DNA of 46,595 bases from Candidatus Gastranaerophilales bacterium (GCA_944326535.1 CALVEJ010000006.1:1-46595); one strand, 5' to 3'; shown: positions 7,948-17,669, counted from the stretch's first letter. Notes: generated from the sequence alone by a model not told the origin. Program-made: numbers and translations.

Positions 7948-9972
7948 TTAACTCTTTAAATTGGTTGTTTTTAAAAATCCCGTTTTAACACCATTTTTAT
8001 CTTTTGCCGGTGCTGTTTGTGTTTTCACGACATTTGCAGGAGCTGTCTGTGTAACCTCTTCTTTTTTCTTAAAGAATAAAAATCTTTTCTTTTTCTTATT
8101 CTTTCCGGTCGGTTCACTTTTCTGTGAAAGTGTAGTCTGTGAAGGAGTGCTCGGGGTAAAGGCGTTTGTCAAAAGGACTTCTGTATATTTTTTATCAAGA
8201 TGTGCAAAATCAAAAAGTACAATACCGCCTGTTTTCAGCTTTCTTGTTTCATGAAGCTGTCTCAAAAGATCATCAGGATTTCCGTTCATAAATGCAACAA
8301 AAAGACCCGGATATATTTTGGTATTCGGCTTGGAGTTTTGTTTTATGTCATTAATCAAATACACAGCCGTATCCTTGTCACACGTCAATATCAAAGGCGT
8401 AAATCCATCAATAGAGCCGTTGTCTGTCCAGGTTTTCCAGTCTTGCATTTTAACTTCTCTGCTGTTGTTCAAGTCAGGAAAAATTACTGCTGTCAGCGGA
8501 ATATTATATTTTTTTGTAATTTGTTTTGCCTTAAAAACAAAACTGGAAACTTTGTTTTGTCTGTATTTTGCCCAGGCATCCCACTGAGGTGTTCCGTATT
8601 TTACATCAATCGGATCTACATTCATTACGCTTTTGAATTCATTTCTTGCAAATTCAGTATACCCCCAATTGCTCATTTCATAGCCGGAAAATTTTGCGCT
8701 GATTGACTGCGGATAACGTATGTAATCGAGATTTATTCCGTCTGGTTTGTAGCGTGTAATAATTTCTTCAAGCAAAGTCAAAAGGTATGTCTGCACCTCA
8801 GGATTTGCGGGATCAAGAAAATATCCGTTATGTTCCGAAATAGATGCAACCGGTGTCGGAGAATTGTATTTCATCTTAGTTCTGTTTGCCCATTTCGGAT
8901 AAACAGACACAACATTTGTCGGGTTGTTCATCGGGTTTTCGGGTCCTGCATAAAATGTTTCGAACCAGATATATATTTTCAAGCCTCTTTTGTGAGCTTC
9001 TTCCACCCATATTGCAAGAGGATCAAATCCTGAGAACTCGGGTCTTTGTGTCTGAACATTATATTTTGCAAATGTTTCTGAAGGAAAAATCGTTTTGCCC
9101 TGATAGTATGTTTCCAAAAATATTGTTTCTATTCCGTATTTTTTAACTCTGTCCAGAGTTTTTTCTATTTCTCCTCTGGATTTTTCCGTCGGTCTGAGCC
9201 AAACGCCCTTAAACTCATTTTTGTAATACGGCAGGGCATACTGCATTGCTTTATTTGCTGCATTTATTGCCATAGAAGAATATTTCTGAGTGTCATCCGG
9301 ATTTCTGTTTGCTCTTTTCAGGTTGTCCAGAGCCTTTGTAATATAGTCATGCGCAAGCGAATCGTCGTAATAGATGTCATTGTCTTTGTAATAGCGCATT
9401 ACACTGTCAATTTCTTTGATTTTTGCCTTTGTGGCATATATAAAGCTGTCATTTGTCAGGTATGCCGTCAGCATCATGTTTTTGTAATCTATAAAAACTT
9501 TTGATCCTACGGTCAAATTCCTGTTCATCCAGGCTTTTGCCTTACCGTGACCGCTGATTACATAACCGCCTTTGGGAATAATAGAGTCAGCACCGCTGAT
9601 TTGTACTACAGTATCATCAACAACAATAGCTTCTGCTCCGAATTCATTCGTTCCGGTTCTTATACCGCTGTTTTGCGGAGTATAAACTACCAGCTGGTTT
9701 GCTCCCCTTCCTCCCGGGTAAAAATTTCCGGAAATATTTACACCTGAAACAGGATTTATTGAACTTATTTTGTATGATTCCTGAGAAAGTATACCCTCAA
9801 AAGGCACTGGGGGAGATAGTGTCTCTTCTGTTTTTTCATCACACTGTTTTTCTGTTTTTGCCGCATTTTTTTGTTTGTCTTTTCCGAAAATCTTTGCATC
9901 AGAAACCGTTCCTGCACCAAGCAGGACAAATACAAGAAATATTACCGGCATCTTTGCAAAGAATTTTTTCAT
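7948..9972 (-). CDS. Secreted GHL10-family glycosyl hydrolase (family 10-like, DUF187)
   Basis: 674 residues. An N-terminal signal peptide (MKKFFAK, then a hydrophobic core to about residue 20) is followed by a linker. An N-terminal beta domain (about 68-180) contains PGGRGANQLVVYTPQ and TGTNEFGAEAIV, a block I know from phosphodiester-glycosidase-type and cyanobacterial hydrolases. From about 253 the GHL10 TIM barrel follows: EFKGVWLRP, RVKKYGIETIFLETYYQG, AHKRGLKIYIWFETFY, YFLDPANPEVQTYLL and PDGINLDYIRYPQ, whose Asp/Tyr residues belong to the usual active-site strand. The C-terminal 60 residues are a Lys/Thr-rich tail with repeated TQTAPA. YngK-type relatives are envelope or extracellular enzymes; a role in peptidoglycan or polysaccharide turnover is inferred. 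It stands alone, divergent from dnaJ. Confidence 0.85.
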   Translation of the reverse strand: MKKFFAKMPVIFLVFVLLGAGTVSDAKIFGKDKQKNAAKTEKQCDEKTEETLSPPVPFEGILSQESYKISSINPVSGVNISGNFYPGGRGANQLVVYTPQNSGIRTGTNEFGAEAIVVDDTVVQISGADSIIPKGGYVISGHGKAKAWMNRNLTVGSKVFIDYKNMMLTAYLTNDSFIYATKAKIKEIDSVMRYYKDNDIYYDDSLAHDYITKALDNLKRANRNPDDTQKYSSMAINAANKAMQYALPYYKNEFKGVWLRPTEKSRGEIEKTLDRVKKYGIETIFLETYYQGKTIFPSETFAKYNVQTQRPEFSGFDPLAIWVEEAHKRGLKIYIWFETFYAGPENPMNNPTNVVSVYPKWANRTKMKYNSPTPVASISEHNGYFLDPANPEVQTYLLTLLEEIITRYKPDGINLDYIRYPQSISAKFSGYEMSNWGYTEFARNEFKSVMNVDPIDVKYGTPQWDAWAKYRQNKVSSFVFKAKQITKKYNIPLTAVIFPDLNNSREVKMQDWKTWTDNGSIDGFTPLILTCDKDTAVYLINDIKQNSKPNTKIYPGLFVAFMNGNPDDLLRQLHETRKLKTGGIVLFDFAHLDKKYTEVLLTNAFTPSTPSQTTLSQKSEPTGKNKKKKRFLFFKKKEEVTQTAPANVVKTQTAPAKDKNGVKTGFLKTTNLKS

Positions 9973-10120
9973 AAGCTTATATTAAAAAAGATATCTGTAT
10001 TAACCATTATCGGCAGATTTTTAGAATAGTTTATTAATAAATAATTAAAATCAACTAATTAGTGCAGATTTTATACTATTATAAGAATATAGATAAATAA
10101 AAGCGGAGCTTCAAAACAAT

Positions 10121-11203
10121 ATGGAATATAAAGACTATTATCAAATACTCGGCGTAAAACGTGATGCTACACAGGCAGAAATAAAGTCCGCCTATCGTAA
10201 ACTCGCAAAAAAATATCACCCCGATGTAAACAAAACCCCCGAAGCATCAGCAAAGTTTAAAGATATAAACGAAGCGTTTGAAGTTCTGTCTGACAAAGAT
10301 AAAAGACAGCGCTATGACAGTCTTGGCTCAAACTGGCAGGCAGGAGCAAATTATACCCCGCCTCCGGGATTTGAAAATTTTGGTTTCGGCGGTTTCGGAA
10401 ACGGCGGCAATCAATATCAATATTCATCTCAAGGAATAAATTTTGAAGACCTTGGCGGATTTTCCGATTTCTTCAACAGCCTTTTCGGCGGAGGTTTTTC
10501 TTCAAGAACCTCAAGAGGCGGTTCTGCCGGATCTTTTTACGAAGATCTTGGCGGAGGCTTCTCTTCACGAACAGGCAGAAGCAGAGCATCTTCATCTGCA
10601 AAAACCTCATCTCAGGCGGCAGCAGATCTCAATATAACTCAGGAAATAAAAGTCAGCGCAAAGGATATATTCAACCAAAAACCTGTAAGTGTACGCATAA
10701 ACAACCTTGAAAAATGTACACAATGCTCCGGAGTGGGTTCTATGTGCCCGCATTGCAACGGTACGGGATTTGTTACTTTCTCAAAAACATTGAACGTAAA
10801 AATTCCGCCCGAAGTAAAAGAAGATCAAAAAATTAGACTCAAAGGCGAGGGCAAAACAGGCTCCGGCAATTTAAAAGGAGACCTTTATCTGGTTGTAAAA
10901 TTCGCTGATAAACAATATTCAATCAACGGTTCAGATCTTACAAAAACTATAGATGTAACACCGGCAGAAGCTGTAATAGGAACAAAAAAAGAAATTGAAA
11001 CCCTTCACGGAAACATAAATATCAAAATCCCGCCAAAAACAACTGGCGGAACTGTTCTCAGACTCAAAGGACTCGGTCTGCCCAAAAAATCCGGCGGATA
11101 CGGCAATCTCAATGTGAAAATTAATCTTTCAATACCGAAAACGCTCTCCGATGAAGAAATAAAACTGTATGAACAGCTTTTGAAACTGGAAAAAACTGTT
11201 TAA
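10121..11203 (+). CDS. DnaJ/CbpA-like co-chaperone with a half zinc finger
   Basis: 360 residues. The J domain (1-68) carries the HPD tripeptide at 33-35 needed to stimulate DnaK ATPase. A long Gly/Phe/Ser-rich linker (about 75-165) follows. The zinc region has only two CxxCxGxG motifs, CTQCSGVG (199-206) and CPHCNGTG (209-216), instead of the four in classical DnaJ, so only one zinc centre can form. The two C-terminal substrate-binding beta domains (about 172-355) are complete. It is therefore between type I DnaJ and type II CbpA. An AGCGGAGC-like ribosome site lies about 15 nt ahead of the ATG. No grpE or dnaK is adjacent. Symbol left blank because dnaJ and cbpA are both possible. Confidence 0.85.
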   Translation: MEYKDYYQILGVKRDATQAEIKSAYRKLAKKYHPDVNKTPEASAKFKDINEAFEVLSDKDKRQRYDSLGSNWQAGANYTPPPGFENFGFGGFGNGGNQYQYSSQGINFEDLGGFSDFFNSLFGGGFSSRTSRGGSAGSFYEDLGGGFSSRTGRSRASSSAKTSSQAAADLNITQEIKVSAKDIFNQKPVSVRINNLEKCTQCSGVGSMCPHCNGTGFVTFSKTLNVKIPPEVKEDQKIRLKGEGKTGSGNLKGDLYLVVKFADKQYSINGSDLTKTIDVTPAEAVIGTKKEIETLHGNINIKIPPKTTGGTVLRLKGLGLPKKSGGYGNLNVKINLSIPKTLSDEEIKLYEQLLKLEKTV

Positions 11204-11225
11204 TAAAGAAGAAAAAACTCAAGAT

Positions 11226-11252
11226 AACCACAACTGTTTTGTTGGTTTTTTT
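11226..11252 (+). terminator. Rho-independent terminator after the dnaJ-like gene
   Basis: AACCA-CAAC pairs with GTTGGTT (one bulge), then a run of T, 23 bp after the chaperone stop codon. It lies between convergent genes. Confidence 0.55.
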
Positions 11253-11307
11253 ACCCCAAACCACAAATCCACATACCACTTTGAGTAAGAATTTTCTAAA
11301 GCAGCAA

Positions 11308-12222
11308 CTAATTGTTCTGCACAACAATAGCAACCCACTGATCTTGATGCATGGTTTCAACAGTTTTCAATCCGTGTTTATTTATTGCTTCAACGACAAC
11401 CGGTTTTTTCTCATCAAGTATACCGCTCAAAACCATATAGCCATTCGGTTTCATAATTGCTTTCAAATCACCCATTATATCAGCCAGCACATTATGCAAA
11501 ATATTTGCGCAAACAAAATCAAATTGTTCCGTGAGCATATCCGCAGTAGAACATGAAAAATCTATTTTGTTAAAAACACCGTTGACCTGTGCATTGTCCT
11601 GAGCAACATCAATAACCAGAGGATCGTTATCAATTGCAACAGCATGAGAGGCACCAAATTTTATCGCAGTAATAGCAAGAATACCGGAGCCGGTACCTAT
11701 ATCAGCCACCTCATATCCGGTTTTTACATACTTTTCAATAGCCTGAATACAAAGCTGCGTTGTTGCATGTGTGCCCGTACCAAATGCAGATCCCGGATCA
11801 AGTGTAATTATAACTTCATCTTTTTTTCGTTCACATTCTTCCCAAGAAGGACAGATTATTACATGATCAGACGCTTTTGTAGGTTTCCAGTGTTCTTTCC
11901 ATTTTTTTGACCAGTCCTGATTAATGACTTTTTTGACGGAAATTGTCCACTCACCTAATTCCTCATCTGTAAAGCCTTCTTCTTTAAGCTCTTCTTTTGC
12001 ATGATCAAATACTTTTTGTATTTCCGACGGTTTAAAGTCTTCTTCTTCGCATCTTATATAACCCTTTGCCACATTGTTCGTGGTTTCAACGAGTTCAAGA
12101 TCTTTGTATTTTTCTTCAGCCTGAACAACACCCTCGCACTCAAATCTTTCAAAAAAGACTTCTGTTACGAGCTCTATGGCATTAGGATTGATTTTTACAG
12201 AAACTTCAAAATAATCTTTCAT
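11308..12222 (-). CDS. prmA: Ribosomal protein L11 methyltransferase
   Basis: 304 residues, the normal size for PrmA, which trimethylates lysines and the N-terminus of ribosomal protein L11. The N-terminal ferredoxin-like substrate domain ends near residue 100. The block DPGSAFGTGTHATTQLC (142-158) is diagnostic for PrmA, followed by SAM motif I VADIGTGSGILAI (172-184), the acidic AIDND (196-200) and CANILHNVL, matching the N-I-L post-motif. It is the last gene of accD-accA-prmA: its ATG overlaps the accA stop by one base (TAATG), so translation should be coupled. Confidence 0.95.
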   Translation of the reverse strand: MKDYFEVSVKINPNAIELVTEVFFERFECEGVVQAEEKYKDLELVETTNNVAKGYIRCEEEDFKPSEIQKVFDHAKEELKEEGFTDEELGEWTISVKKVINQDWSKKWKEHWKPTKASDHVIICPSWEECERKKDEVIITLDPGSAFGTGTHATTQLCIQAIEKYVKTGYEVADIGTGSGILAITAIKFGASHAVAIDNDPLVIDVAQDNAQVNGVFNKIDFSCSTADMLTEQFDFVCANILHNVLADIMGDLKAIMKPNGYMVLSGILDEKKPVVVEAINKHGLKTVETMHQDQWVAIVVQNN

Positions 12223-13169
12223 TAAGAGTTAAAAACTCCCATTCTTCTGAATTTGTTATACCTGTCATCTTTGAGCTGCTGGGGCGACATATTTTTGTAC
12301 TCATCAAGCGCAGCAAGGAGTTCTTTTTTCAATTCCTCACCCATTGCCTCATAATCATAATGTGCACCGCCCAAAGGTTCTTTTACAATACCGTCGATTA
12401 TGTTGTATTTCAACAAATCCGGACCTGTAATTTTCAAAGCCTCTGCCGCTTCAGCAGATTTTGAAGCATCTCTCCACAGAATAGAAGCACAGCCCTCTGG
12501 AGAAATTACAGTATAGTATGCATGTTCCAGAACAAGAACCTTGTTTGCTACGGCAAGACCCAGCGCACCGCCGGAACAGCCCTCTCCCGTAATAACTGCA
12601 ATAATAGGAACTTCGAGCTTTGCCATCTCTTTCAGATTAACCGCAATAGCGATACCTTGACCGTGTTCTTCGGCTTTGATACCCGGATATGCACCGGGTG
12701 TGTCAATCAAAGTGACAATCGGAAGACCAAATCTGTTTGCATGTTCAAAAAGACGCAATGCTTTTCTGTAGCCTTCCGGCTGGGGCATACCAAAATTGTA
12801 CACAAGGTTTTCTTTTGTGGATTTACCTTTTACCGTTCCTGCAATCATAACCGGAGTATCATTTATTCTTGCCACACCTCCGACAATAGCTCTGTCATCA
12901 GTACCTTCCCTGTCGCCGTGCATTTCAATAAAATCTTCCGTAATAAGATTTATGTAATCGAAAAAGTTCGGACGATTAGGATGTCTTGCTATTTGCAACT
13001 TTTGAACCGGTTTGAGGTTTTCATACAGTTCTTTTTTGTATTCGTGAGATTGATGTTCAAAATTTTCAATCTCTTTTGATAAATCCATGCCTGATTCTTC
13101 GCTCATTTTTTTCAGTTCTTCTATTTTTTCTTCAATTTTTGTTATAGGTTCTTCAAAATCAAGTTTCAT
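12222..13169 (-). CDS. accA: Acetyl-CoA carboxylase carboxyltransferase subunit alpha
   Basis: 315 residues, the usual length. It contains the family blocks RPNFFDYINLITEDFIEMHG, PVTLIDTPGAYPG-type 'LIDTPGAYPGIKAEEHGQ', GEGCSGGALGLAVANKVLVL (oxyanion-hole region of the crotonase fold) and YTVISPEGCASILWRD. With AccD it transfers the carboxyl group from biotin to acetyl-CoA, giving malonyl-CoA for fatty-acid synthesis. It begins 11 bp after the accD stop, with AGGA nine bases before the ATG. The biotin carrier and biotin carboxylase genes are at the far end of the window. Confidence 0.96.
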   Translation of the reverse strand: MKLDFEEPITKIEEKIEELKKMSEESGMDLSKEIENFEHQSHEYKKELYENLKPVQKLQIARHPNRPNFFDYINLITEDFIEMHGDREGTDDRAIVGGVARINDTPVMIAGTVKGKSTKENLVYNFGMPQPEGYRKALRLFEHANRFGLPIVTLIDTPGAYPGIKAEEHGQGIAIAVNLKEMAKLEVPIIAVITGEGCSGGALGLAVANKVLVLEHAYYTVISPEGCASILWRDASKSAEAAEALKITGPDLLKYNIIDGIVKEPLGGAHYDYEAMGEELKKELLAALDEYKNMSPQQLKDDRYNKFRRMGVFNS

Positions 13170-13180
13170 ATATTCAAGTC

Positions 13181-14044
13181 CTAATGTTTGTGTAGTTTCA
13201 AGATTTTTGCAAGAGTTTCTTTGAGTTCGCTTCTTTTTGCAATCATATCAAGCTGACCATGTTTCATAAGGTATTCCGCAGTTTGGAAATCCGCAGGAAG
13301 CTTCTGGCGGATTGTCTGTTCAATTACACGTCTTCCGGCAAAGCCTATTCTTGCACCCTGCTCAGCGATGATAATATCGCCGATTGTACCAAAACTTGCA
13401 GTAACACCGCCAAATGTAGGGTCTGTCAAAATATTAATGTACAAAAGTTTTGCATCATTCAACTTTGCGACAGCACAGCTTGTTTTTGCCATTTGCATCA
13501 ACGAAAGCGCACTTTCCTGCATTCTTGCACCGCCTGATGCGGTAATTGTAACAACCGGAATTCTCTTTTTGAGGGCTTCTTCTATAATTCTTGTAACTTT
13601 TTCACCGACAACACTGCCCATAGATCCGCCCATATACTCAAAATCCATAATAGCGCAGGCGATTTCTTCCCCGCATACCTTGCCTATACCGGTAACAACA
13701 GCATCATTGAGGTTTGTTTTTTCCTTTGCCTTTTCCTGACGTTCTTTATAAGGCTCAGTATCAACAAAATCCAGCGGATCAGACGGGGTAATATTTTCAA
13801 AATATTCGCTGAAAGTACCCTCATCAAAAAGCTGATTAATTCTCGTTCTGGCATTTATTCTGAAATGGTAGCCGCATTGAGGACAGACCATCATATGATG
13901 TTCAAGTTCTTTTCGTGGAAGCTGGGCATTGCAGTTGTAGCATTTTACCCAGAGTTTTCCGACAAAATCATCTATTTTGGGGTCAACCGGACGGGCTGCC
14001 TGTTGTTCTTCCTTTCTGGTTTCAAACCAATCTTTTAGAGTCAT
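13181..14044 (-). CDS. accD: Acetyl-CoA carboxylase carboxyltransferase subunit beta
   Basis: 287 residues. An N-terminal zinc ribbon has Cys35, Cys38, Cys54 and Cys57 (CYNC...CPQCGYHF), as in bacterial AccD. The crotonase-fold body shows CAIMDFEYMGGSMGSVVGEK, VTITASGGARMQE and LTDPTFGGVTASFGTIGDI. It is the first gene of accD-accA-prmA. A TATAAT box at 14093-14098 (minus strand), about 50 nt upstream of the ATG, is a plausible -10 element, but I see no good -35. GGGGA lies about nine bases ahead of the start. The TIGR and chloroplast AccD families share this architecture. Confidence 0.96.
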   Translation of the reverse strand: MTLKDWFETRKEEQQAARPVDPKIDDFVGKLWVKCYNCNAQLPRKELEHHMMVCPQCGYHFRINARTRINQLFDEGTFSEYFENITPSDPLDFVDTEPYKERQEKAKEKTNLNDAVVTGIGKVCGEEIACAIMDFEYMGGSMGSVVGEKVTRIIEEALKKRIPVVTITASGGARMQESALSLMQMAKTSCAVAKLNDAKLLYINILTDPTFGGVTASFGTIGDIIIAEQGARIGFAGRRVIEQTIRQKLPADFQTAEYLMKHGQLDMIAKRSELKETLAKILKLHKH

Positions 14045-14137
14045 TTAGATATATTCCCCTTGTCAAAATATTAAATTCAAACAATTTTCTATATTATACT
14101 ACAAATGTTTTTTGACAGTTTTTTTCAAAAAATTACT

Positions 14138-16207
14138 TTACATTCCCGGAGGTCTGATAAGCGACGGGGTAAGCATGGTGCCGCCCGGCATCATATTAAA
14201 GCTCGGGTTGTAGTCATCGTAATCTTTTACGGATCTGTCCATAGGATTGAGAGCTTTCTTTTTCTTTTCTTCAGCCGCTTTTTTCTTTTCGGCAGCCATT
14301 CTTTGTTTTTCTCTTTCTGAATGTTTTCCTATCTGATCAGGATCATTGAGGATAAGCCGTTTGAATTCTACATCGGAATTTTCTGCTCCAACATTTATTG
14401 AAAAGCCCATAGTTGCATTTTGACGATAAGCATCATATCCTATAAGGAACTTCAAATCATCAGGACCTATAACAAAATAGAACCTGTTTTCCTGAAGCAT
14501 TTTGTCATTCGGAGTATCATTTGAAACAACAATTGTAGCACTGTACATAAGTGTCAGATATTTGCATATTCTCAAAGATTCTCCCAGCACAATATTTGAT
14601 CTTCCGTAGAAGTTCTGATCAAAGTAAAACGGAGTATCGCCTGCCTGACCACCCTGGAAGTAGCCTACATATTGCTGCCATGAACGATATTGTGTTCTCA
14701 GATAAGGACCCACTCTGACAAGACCCATTGTATCTCCCGTACCATAAAGTGCAGCATGTGTTTGAACATTTAGACCAAAATCCATGGCAAATTTTTGATC
14801 TGTATTTTGATAATTAAATAACGACTTACTTGTAGATGTCTGCCATGCAAACTTTGTAGTTGAAAAATCGCTGTCCCAGTCTTTATAATAACCTCCGACA
14901 TATCTGTTTTGGAAATCTACACCGAGATCATCTATTTTATAATTTTTGTGATGAATAAATTGGAAGCCGTATTTCGGCATTCTTCCTCCGAGGAAGAAAT
15001 TATTCATATAAGAATTTATACCGTATTGCAAACTCAGGTTTTCAGTAAATTCCTGTTCACCTCTAACAATAAACTTGTCATGAGAACTTGACCAACCAAA
15101 TGCGGTTCTGTTTTTGTCCGTCAAAAATCTTCCTATAGCACCGACACCAAGTTCGCTGTCCCCGTATGTCAAAGCCGGACCAATTTTTAATGTGGAAGAA
15201 TTAGGCGTCGGAATGACTATACCTGGAGAAACAAATGCACCGAGGTTTCTCATTGAACCAAGTTCAAGCATATTTGTTTCAATATACTGCTGTTCCTTGT
15301 CGGTATACAGTCTCATTTTTCCCGCAGAGCCGATTTTTGTATCTTTTATATAAATATCAGCATTTTTAAGCGTTGCAATATCTCTGTCTTTGTAACTGTC
15401 TATAACAATTGTTTTTGCTTTCAGACGCCATTTATTGTCATATTTTTCTTTGAAATAGAAATATTTTGGTATAACTTCATCCATCATCGGTTTGTCAAAA
15501 CCAAAAATAGGTCTTGCGGTAAACTTATAATGCGCCTTGTCATTGAAGGTTACGTTGCCTTCCATTGCTTCTGTTTTGGCATCATAGACAATACTCTGCT
15601 TTGCCCTGATTTTTATCATCATGTGGTTTAAAACGGGTTGTGTCATTAAAGCATTGTTGTCATTTAAGTCCACCTGAATATATTCGCCGTTGATTTTTTG
15701 CCCTTCTTTTACCAGAACAACATTGCCATAACCTTTTACGTAGTTGGTGTCATGGTTAAAAACAATTTTGTCGGCATAAAGAACCGAATTTTCCTTCGGA
15801 AAAGAAACTTTTGCATCACCCGTGGCTTCAAATTCATGTCTTTCGGGGAAGTATTCTATGGTGTCGCTGTCCACAAGAACTTCCGTAGCTTCCTGAGATG
15901 CATTTTCGTCATTTTTCTCATCTTTTTTTACTTTTGAAAATAATTTTTTATCTTTATCTTTTATTTCTTCTTTATTTTCTTCTGATGTTGTTTCTTTTTC
16001 TTGTTCGGAAGAAATTTTCTGATCTTTTTTGTCGTCTTTTTTCTGTTTTTCCGCTTGTTCAACAGTGTTTTCTTCCGGCTGTTCAATTGTTTCTTTTACA
16101 TTGGTGTTCTGGGGAACATCCAGAGTTTCCGCAGCAAAAACAGAACCTGAATTAAAGGTTAAGAAAAATATAGCTATTAAAGATATGAATAATTTTTTGT
16201 TCACCAA
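14138..16207 (-). CDS. LptD/OstA-like outer-membrane assembly protein
   Basis: 689 residues. Signal peptide at 1-25 (hydrophobic core ending VFAAE), then a highly charged Glu/Lys linker to about 105. An OstA/LptA-type beta-jellyroll follows (VDSDTIEYFPERHEFEATG, YADKIVFNHD, VKGYGNVVLVKEG, VVYDAKTEAMEGNVTF), and a C-terminal aromatic-rich beta-barrel with short hairpins such as WRLKAKTIVIDSY and LSLQYGINSYM. LptD inserts lipopolysaccharide into the outer leaflet of the outer membrane; this protein is shorter than E. coli LptD and lacks an obvious set of its conserved cysteines, so it may be the lineage's own version. It starts 17 bp after the M23 gene. The tail ends in a Met/Pro-rich stretch. 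Confidence 0.8.
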   Translation of the reverse strand: MVNKKLFISLIAIFFLTFNSGSVFAAETLDVPQNTNVKETIEQPEENTVEQAEKQKKDDKKDQKISSEQEKETTSEENKEEIKDKDKKLFSKVKKDEKNDENASQEATEVLVDSDTIEYFPERHEFEATGDAKVSFPKENSVLYADKIVFNHDTNYVKGYGNVVLVKEGQKINGEYIQVDLNDNNALMTQPVLNHMMIKIRAKQSIVYDAKTEAMEGNVTFNDKAHYKFTARPIFGFDKPMMDEVIPKYFYFKEKYDNKWRLKAKTIVIDSYKDRDIATLKNADIYIKDTKIGSAGKMRLYTDKEQQYIETNMLELGSMRNLGAFVSPGIVIPTPNSSTLKIGPALTYGDSELGVGAIGRFLTDKNRTAFGWSSSHDKFIVRGEQEFTENLSLQYGINSYMNNFFLGGRMPKYGFQFIHHKNYKIDDLGVDFQNRYVGGYYKDWDSDFSTTKFAWQTSTSKSLFNYQNTDQKFAMDFGLNVQTHAALYGTGDTMGLVRVGPYLRTQYRSWQQYVGYFQGGQAGDTPFYFDQNFYGRSNIVLGESLRICKYLTLMYSATIVVSNDTPNDKMLQENRFYFVIGPDDLKFLIGYDAYRQNATMGFSINVGAENSDVEFKRLILNDPDQIGKHSEREKQRMAAEKKKAAEEKKKKALNPMDRSVKDYDDYNPSFNMMPGGTMLTPSLIRPPGM

Positions 16208-16224
16208 TTTACCTTTTAATTTTA

Positions 16225-17367
16225 TTATATATAATTTAGCGGATTTTGAGGCTTTCCGTTTACACGAACCTCAAAATGGCAATGCGGACCTGTGCTGTAG
16301 CCGGTTGATCCTTCATATCCGATAACTTGACCTTTTGTAACATTTTGCCCCGGAGAGACAATATATCCTGACATATGGGCATAAAGTGTTGTTGTCGGTT
16401 TACCGTTTATCAGTCCATGATCAAGAATAACAACTTTTCCGTACCCGCCGTACCATCCTGCATACAAGACTTTTCCCGTATTTGCAGCACGGATTTTTCC
16501 GCCGTTTATACCACCTATATCTATACCTGAATGGAAGATTGTTCTTTTAAATATCGGGTGTGTTCTATATCCGAACGGCGATGTAATAGGTCCGGCAATA
16601 GGCTTCATAAATCCCGATACAACCCTGACCGTTGTACCCTGGGTGTTTTTGCTAATCATTTTGCCAAGAGCTTCAGACTGTTTTGCCAGTTCTCTTTCAG
16701 CCTTTTCATAATATGCTCTGTTTGTTCTGTACTTTTGTATTGAGCTTTCATTCTGGCTGATTGCTCCTTGAATATATTGCTGCTGGGCATTTATGTTTTT
16801 AATTGAATAGGCAATAATAGTTTTTTGCTGTTCAATCTGATTTCTCAAAAGAGCGATTCTTCTGGATTTTTCTTTAAGATAAGACAGTCTTTTTTTGTCT
16901 TTTTTGGTAATTATATTCTGATAGTATATTCTATCCAAAAATGTATTTATATCAGTTGTGGACAAAAGAAGCTGGAACAGACCCCGTCTTTGTTTTTTGT
17001 ATATTTGTCTGATTCTGTTTCTTGCCTGAAACTCGGAAGCCGAATACTCCTGCATTGTTGCGTTCAAATTTCTTTCTGCTTCAGAAAGCTGGTTTTCGGC
17101 ATTTTTATATTGTTTTTTTGTTGAACTCAAACTCTTCTGAGCATTTTCCAAGCGCTGCTGATTTTTGTAAAGCTTGTTTGTTTCAATTGTTTCAAGCCTT
17201 TTAAATCTCAAAACCTTTGCATGAGTCTCTTTTCTCTTCTTTTCAATATGACTCTGAGAGCATATGGCAGCCGGTGTAAAAGAGATTAGCAAAAATATTA
17301 TAAAAAAAGCTTTTATTACTTTGAAAGTAGCGCTCATTTTTTTATGTTCCAAATTTAATTTGGGCAT
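16225..17367 (-). CDS. EnvC-like murein hydrolase activator / M23 peptidase
   Basis: 380 residues (370 if the second Met at 17337 is used; ribosome sites do not decide). An N-terminal hydrophobic segment (about 16-36) serves as signal or anchor, then a long coiled coil with Gln/Lys-rich heptads (about 38-245), then a LytM/M23 domain from about 255. All zinc ligands of an active M23 enzyme are visible: HSGID (His279, Asp283), YAHMS (His331) and HCHFE (His362, His364). EnvC itself lacks them, so this protein may be a true endopeptidase with an EnvC-like coiled coil. It lies in an envelope operon between the 36-aa membrane peptide and the LptD-like gene. Confidence 0.88.
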   Translation of the reverse strand: MPKLNLEHKKMSATFKVIKAFFIIFLLISFTPAAICSQSHIEKKRKETHAKVLRFKRLETIETNKLYKNQQRLENAQKSLSSTKKQYKNAENQLSEAERNLNATMQEYSASEFQARNRIRQIYKKQRRGLFQLLLSTTDINTFLDRIYYQNIITKKDKKRLSYLKEKSRRIALLRNQIEQQKTIIAYSIKNINAQQQYIQGAISQNESSIQKYRTNRAYYEKAERELAKQSEALGKMISKNTQGTTVRVVSGFMKPIAGPITSPFGYRTHPIFKRTIFHSGIDIGGINGGKIRAANTGKVLYAGWYGGYGKVVILDHGLINGKPTTTLYAHMSGYIVSPGQNVTKGQVIGYEGSTGYSTGPHCHFEVRVNGKPQNPLNYI

Positions 17368-17415
17368 AAATGTATGTTACCTGTCTTTTTCAAATTCAAC
17401 TGTGCTGTTTTATAT

Positions 17416-17526
17416 CTATTGTTTACCCGCAACAAATTCTATCAATATAGGTGCAAACATAAACAATAAAAATGCAACGGCAATTATTCCTACAATTAAT
17501 TTTTGGTTTTTTCTGAAAAATTCCAT
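17416..17526 (-). CDS. 36-aa single-pass membrane peptide
   Basis: An ATG at 17526 opens MEFFRKNQKLIVGIIAVAFL followed by LFMFAP and a short tail ending in GKQ, stop at 17416. Charge pattern (FRKNQK before a 19-residue hydrophobic helix) predicts a cytoplasmic N-terminus and one membrane span. A promoter with 17-bp spacing lies 30 nt upstream and the gene is first in the operon with the M23 peptidase 48 bp downstream. The N-terminus resembles the membrane anchor of PpiD/SurA-type proteins, but nothing else of those is present. No function known. Confidence 0.6.
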   Translation of the reverse strand: MEFFRKNQKLIVGIIAVAFLLFMFAPILIEFVAGKQ

Positions 17527-17555
17527 TATATTTATCCAAAATCCTTAACAGTAAT

Positions 17556-17584
17556 ATTTTACATGCAAAAAATATCTTTTACAA
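17556..17584 (-). promoter_or_regulatory. Sigma-70-type promoter of the envelope operon
   Basis: On the minus strand TTGTAA (17579-17584) and TAAAAT (17556-17561) are separated by exactly 17 bp. The -10 box ends 29 nt before the ATG of the 36-aa membrane peptide. Confidence 0.5.
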
Positions 17585-17669
17585 GAAATTTACGCCATGT
17601 AAAAAATATCGAGAAATTATTAAAGAAGGCTGTAATAAACACCCAAAACTAAATAAACAGATACAAAAT

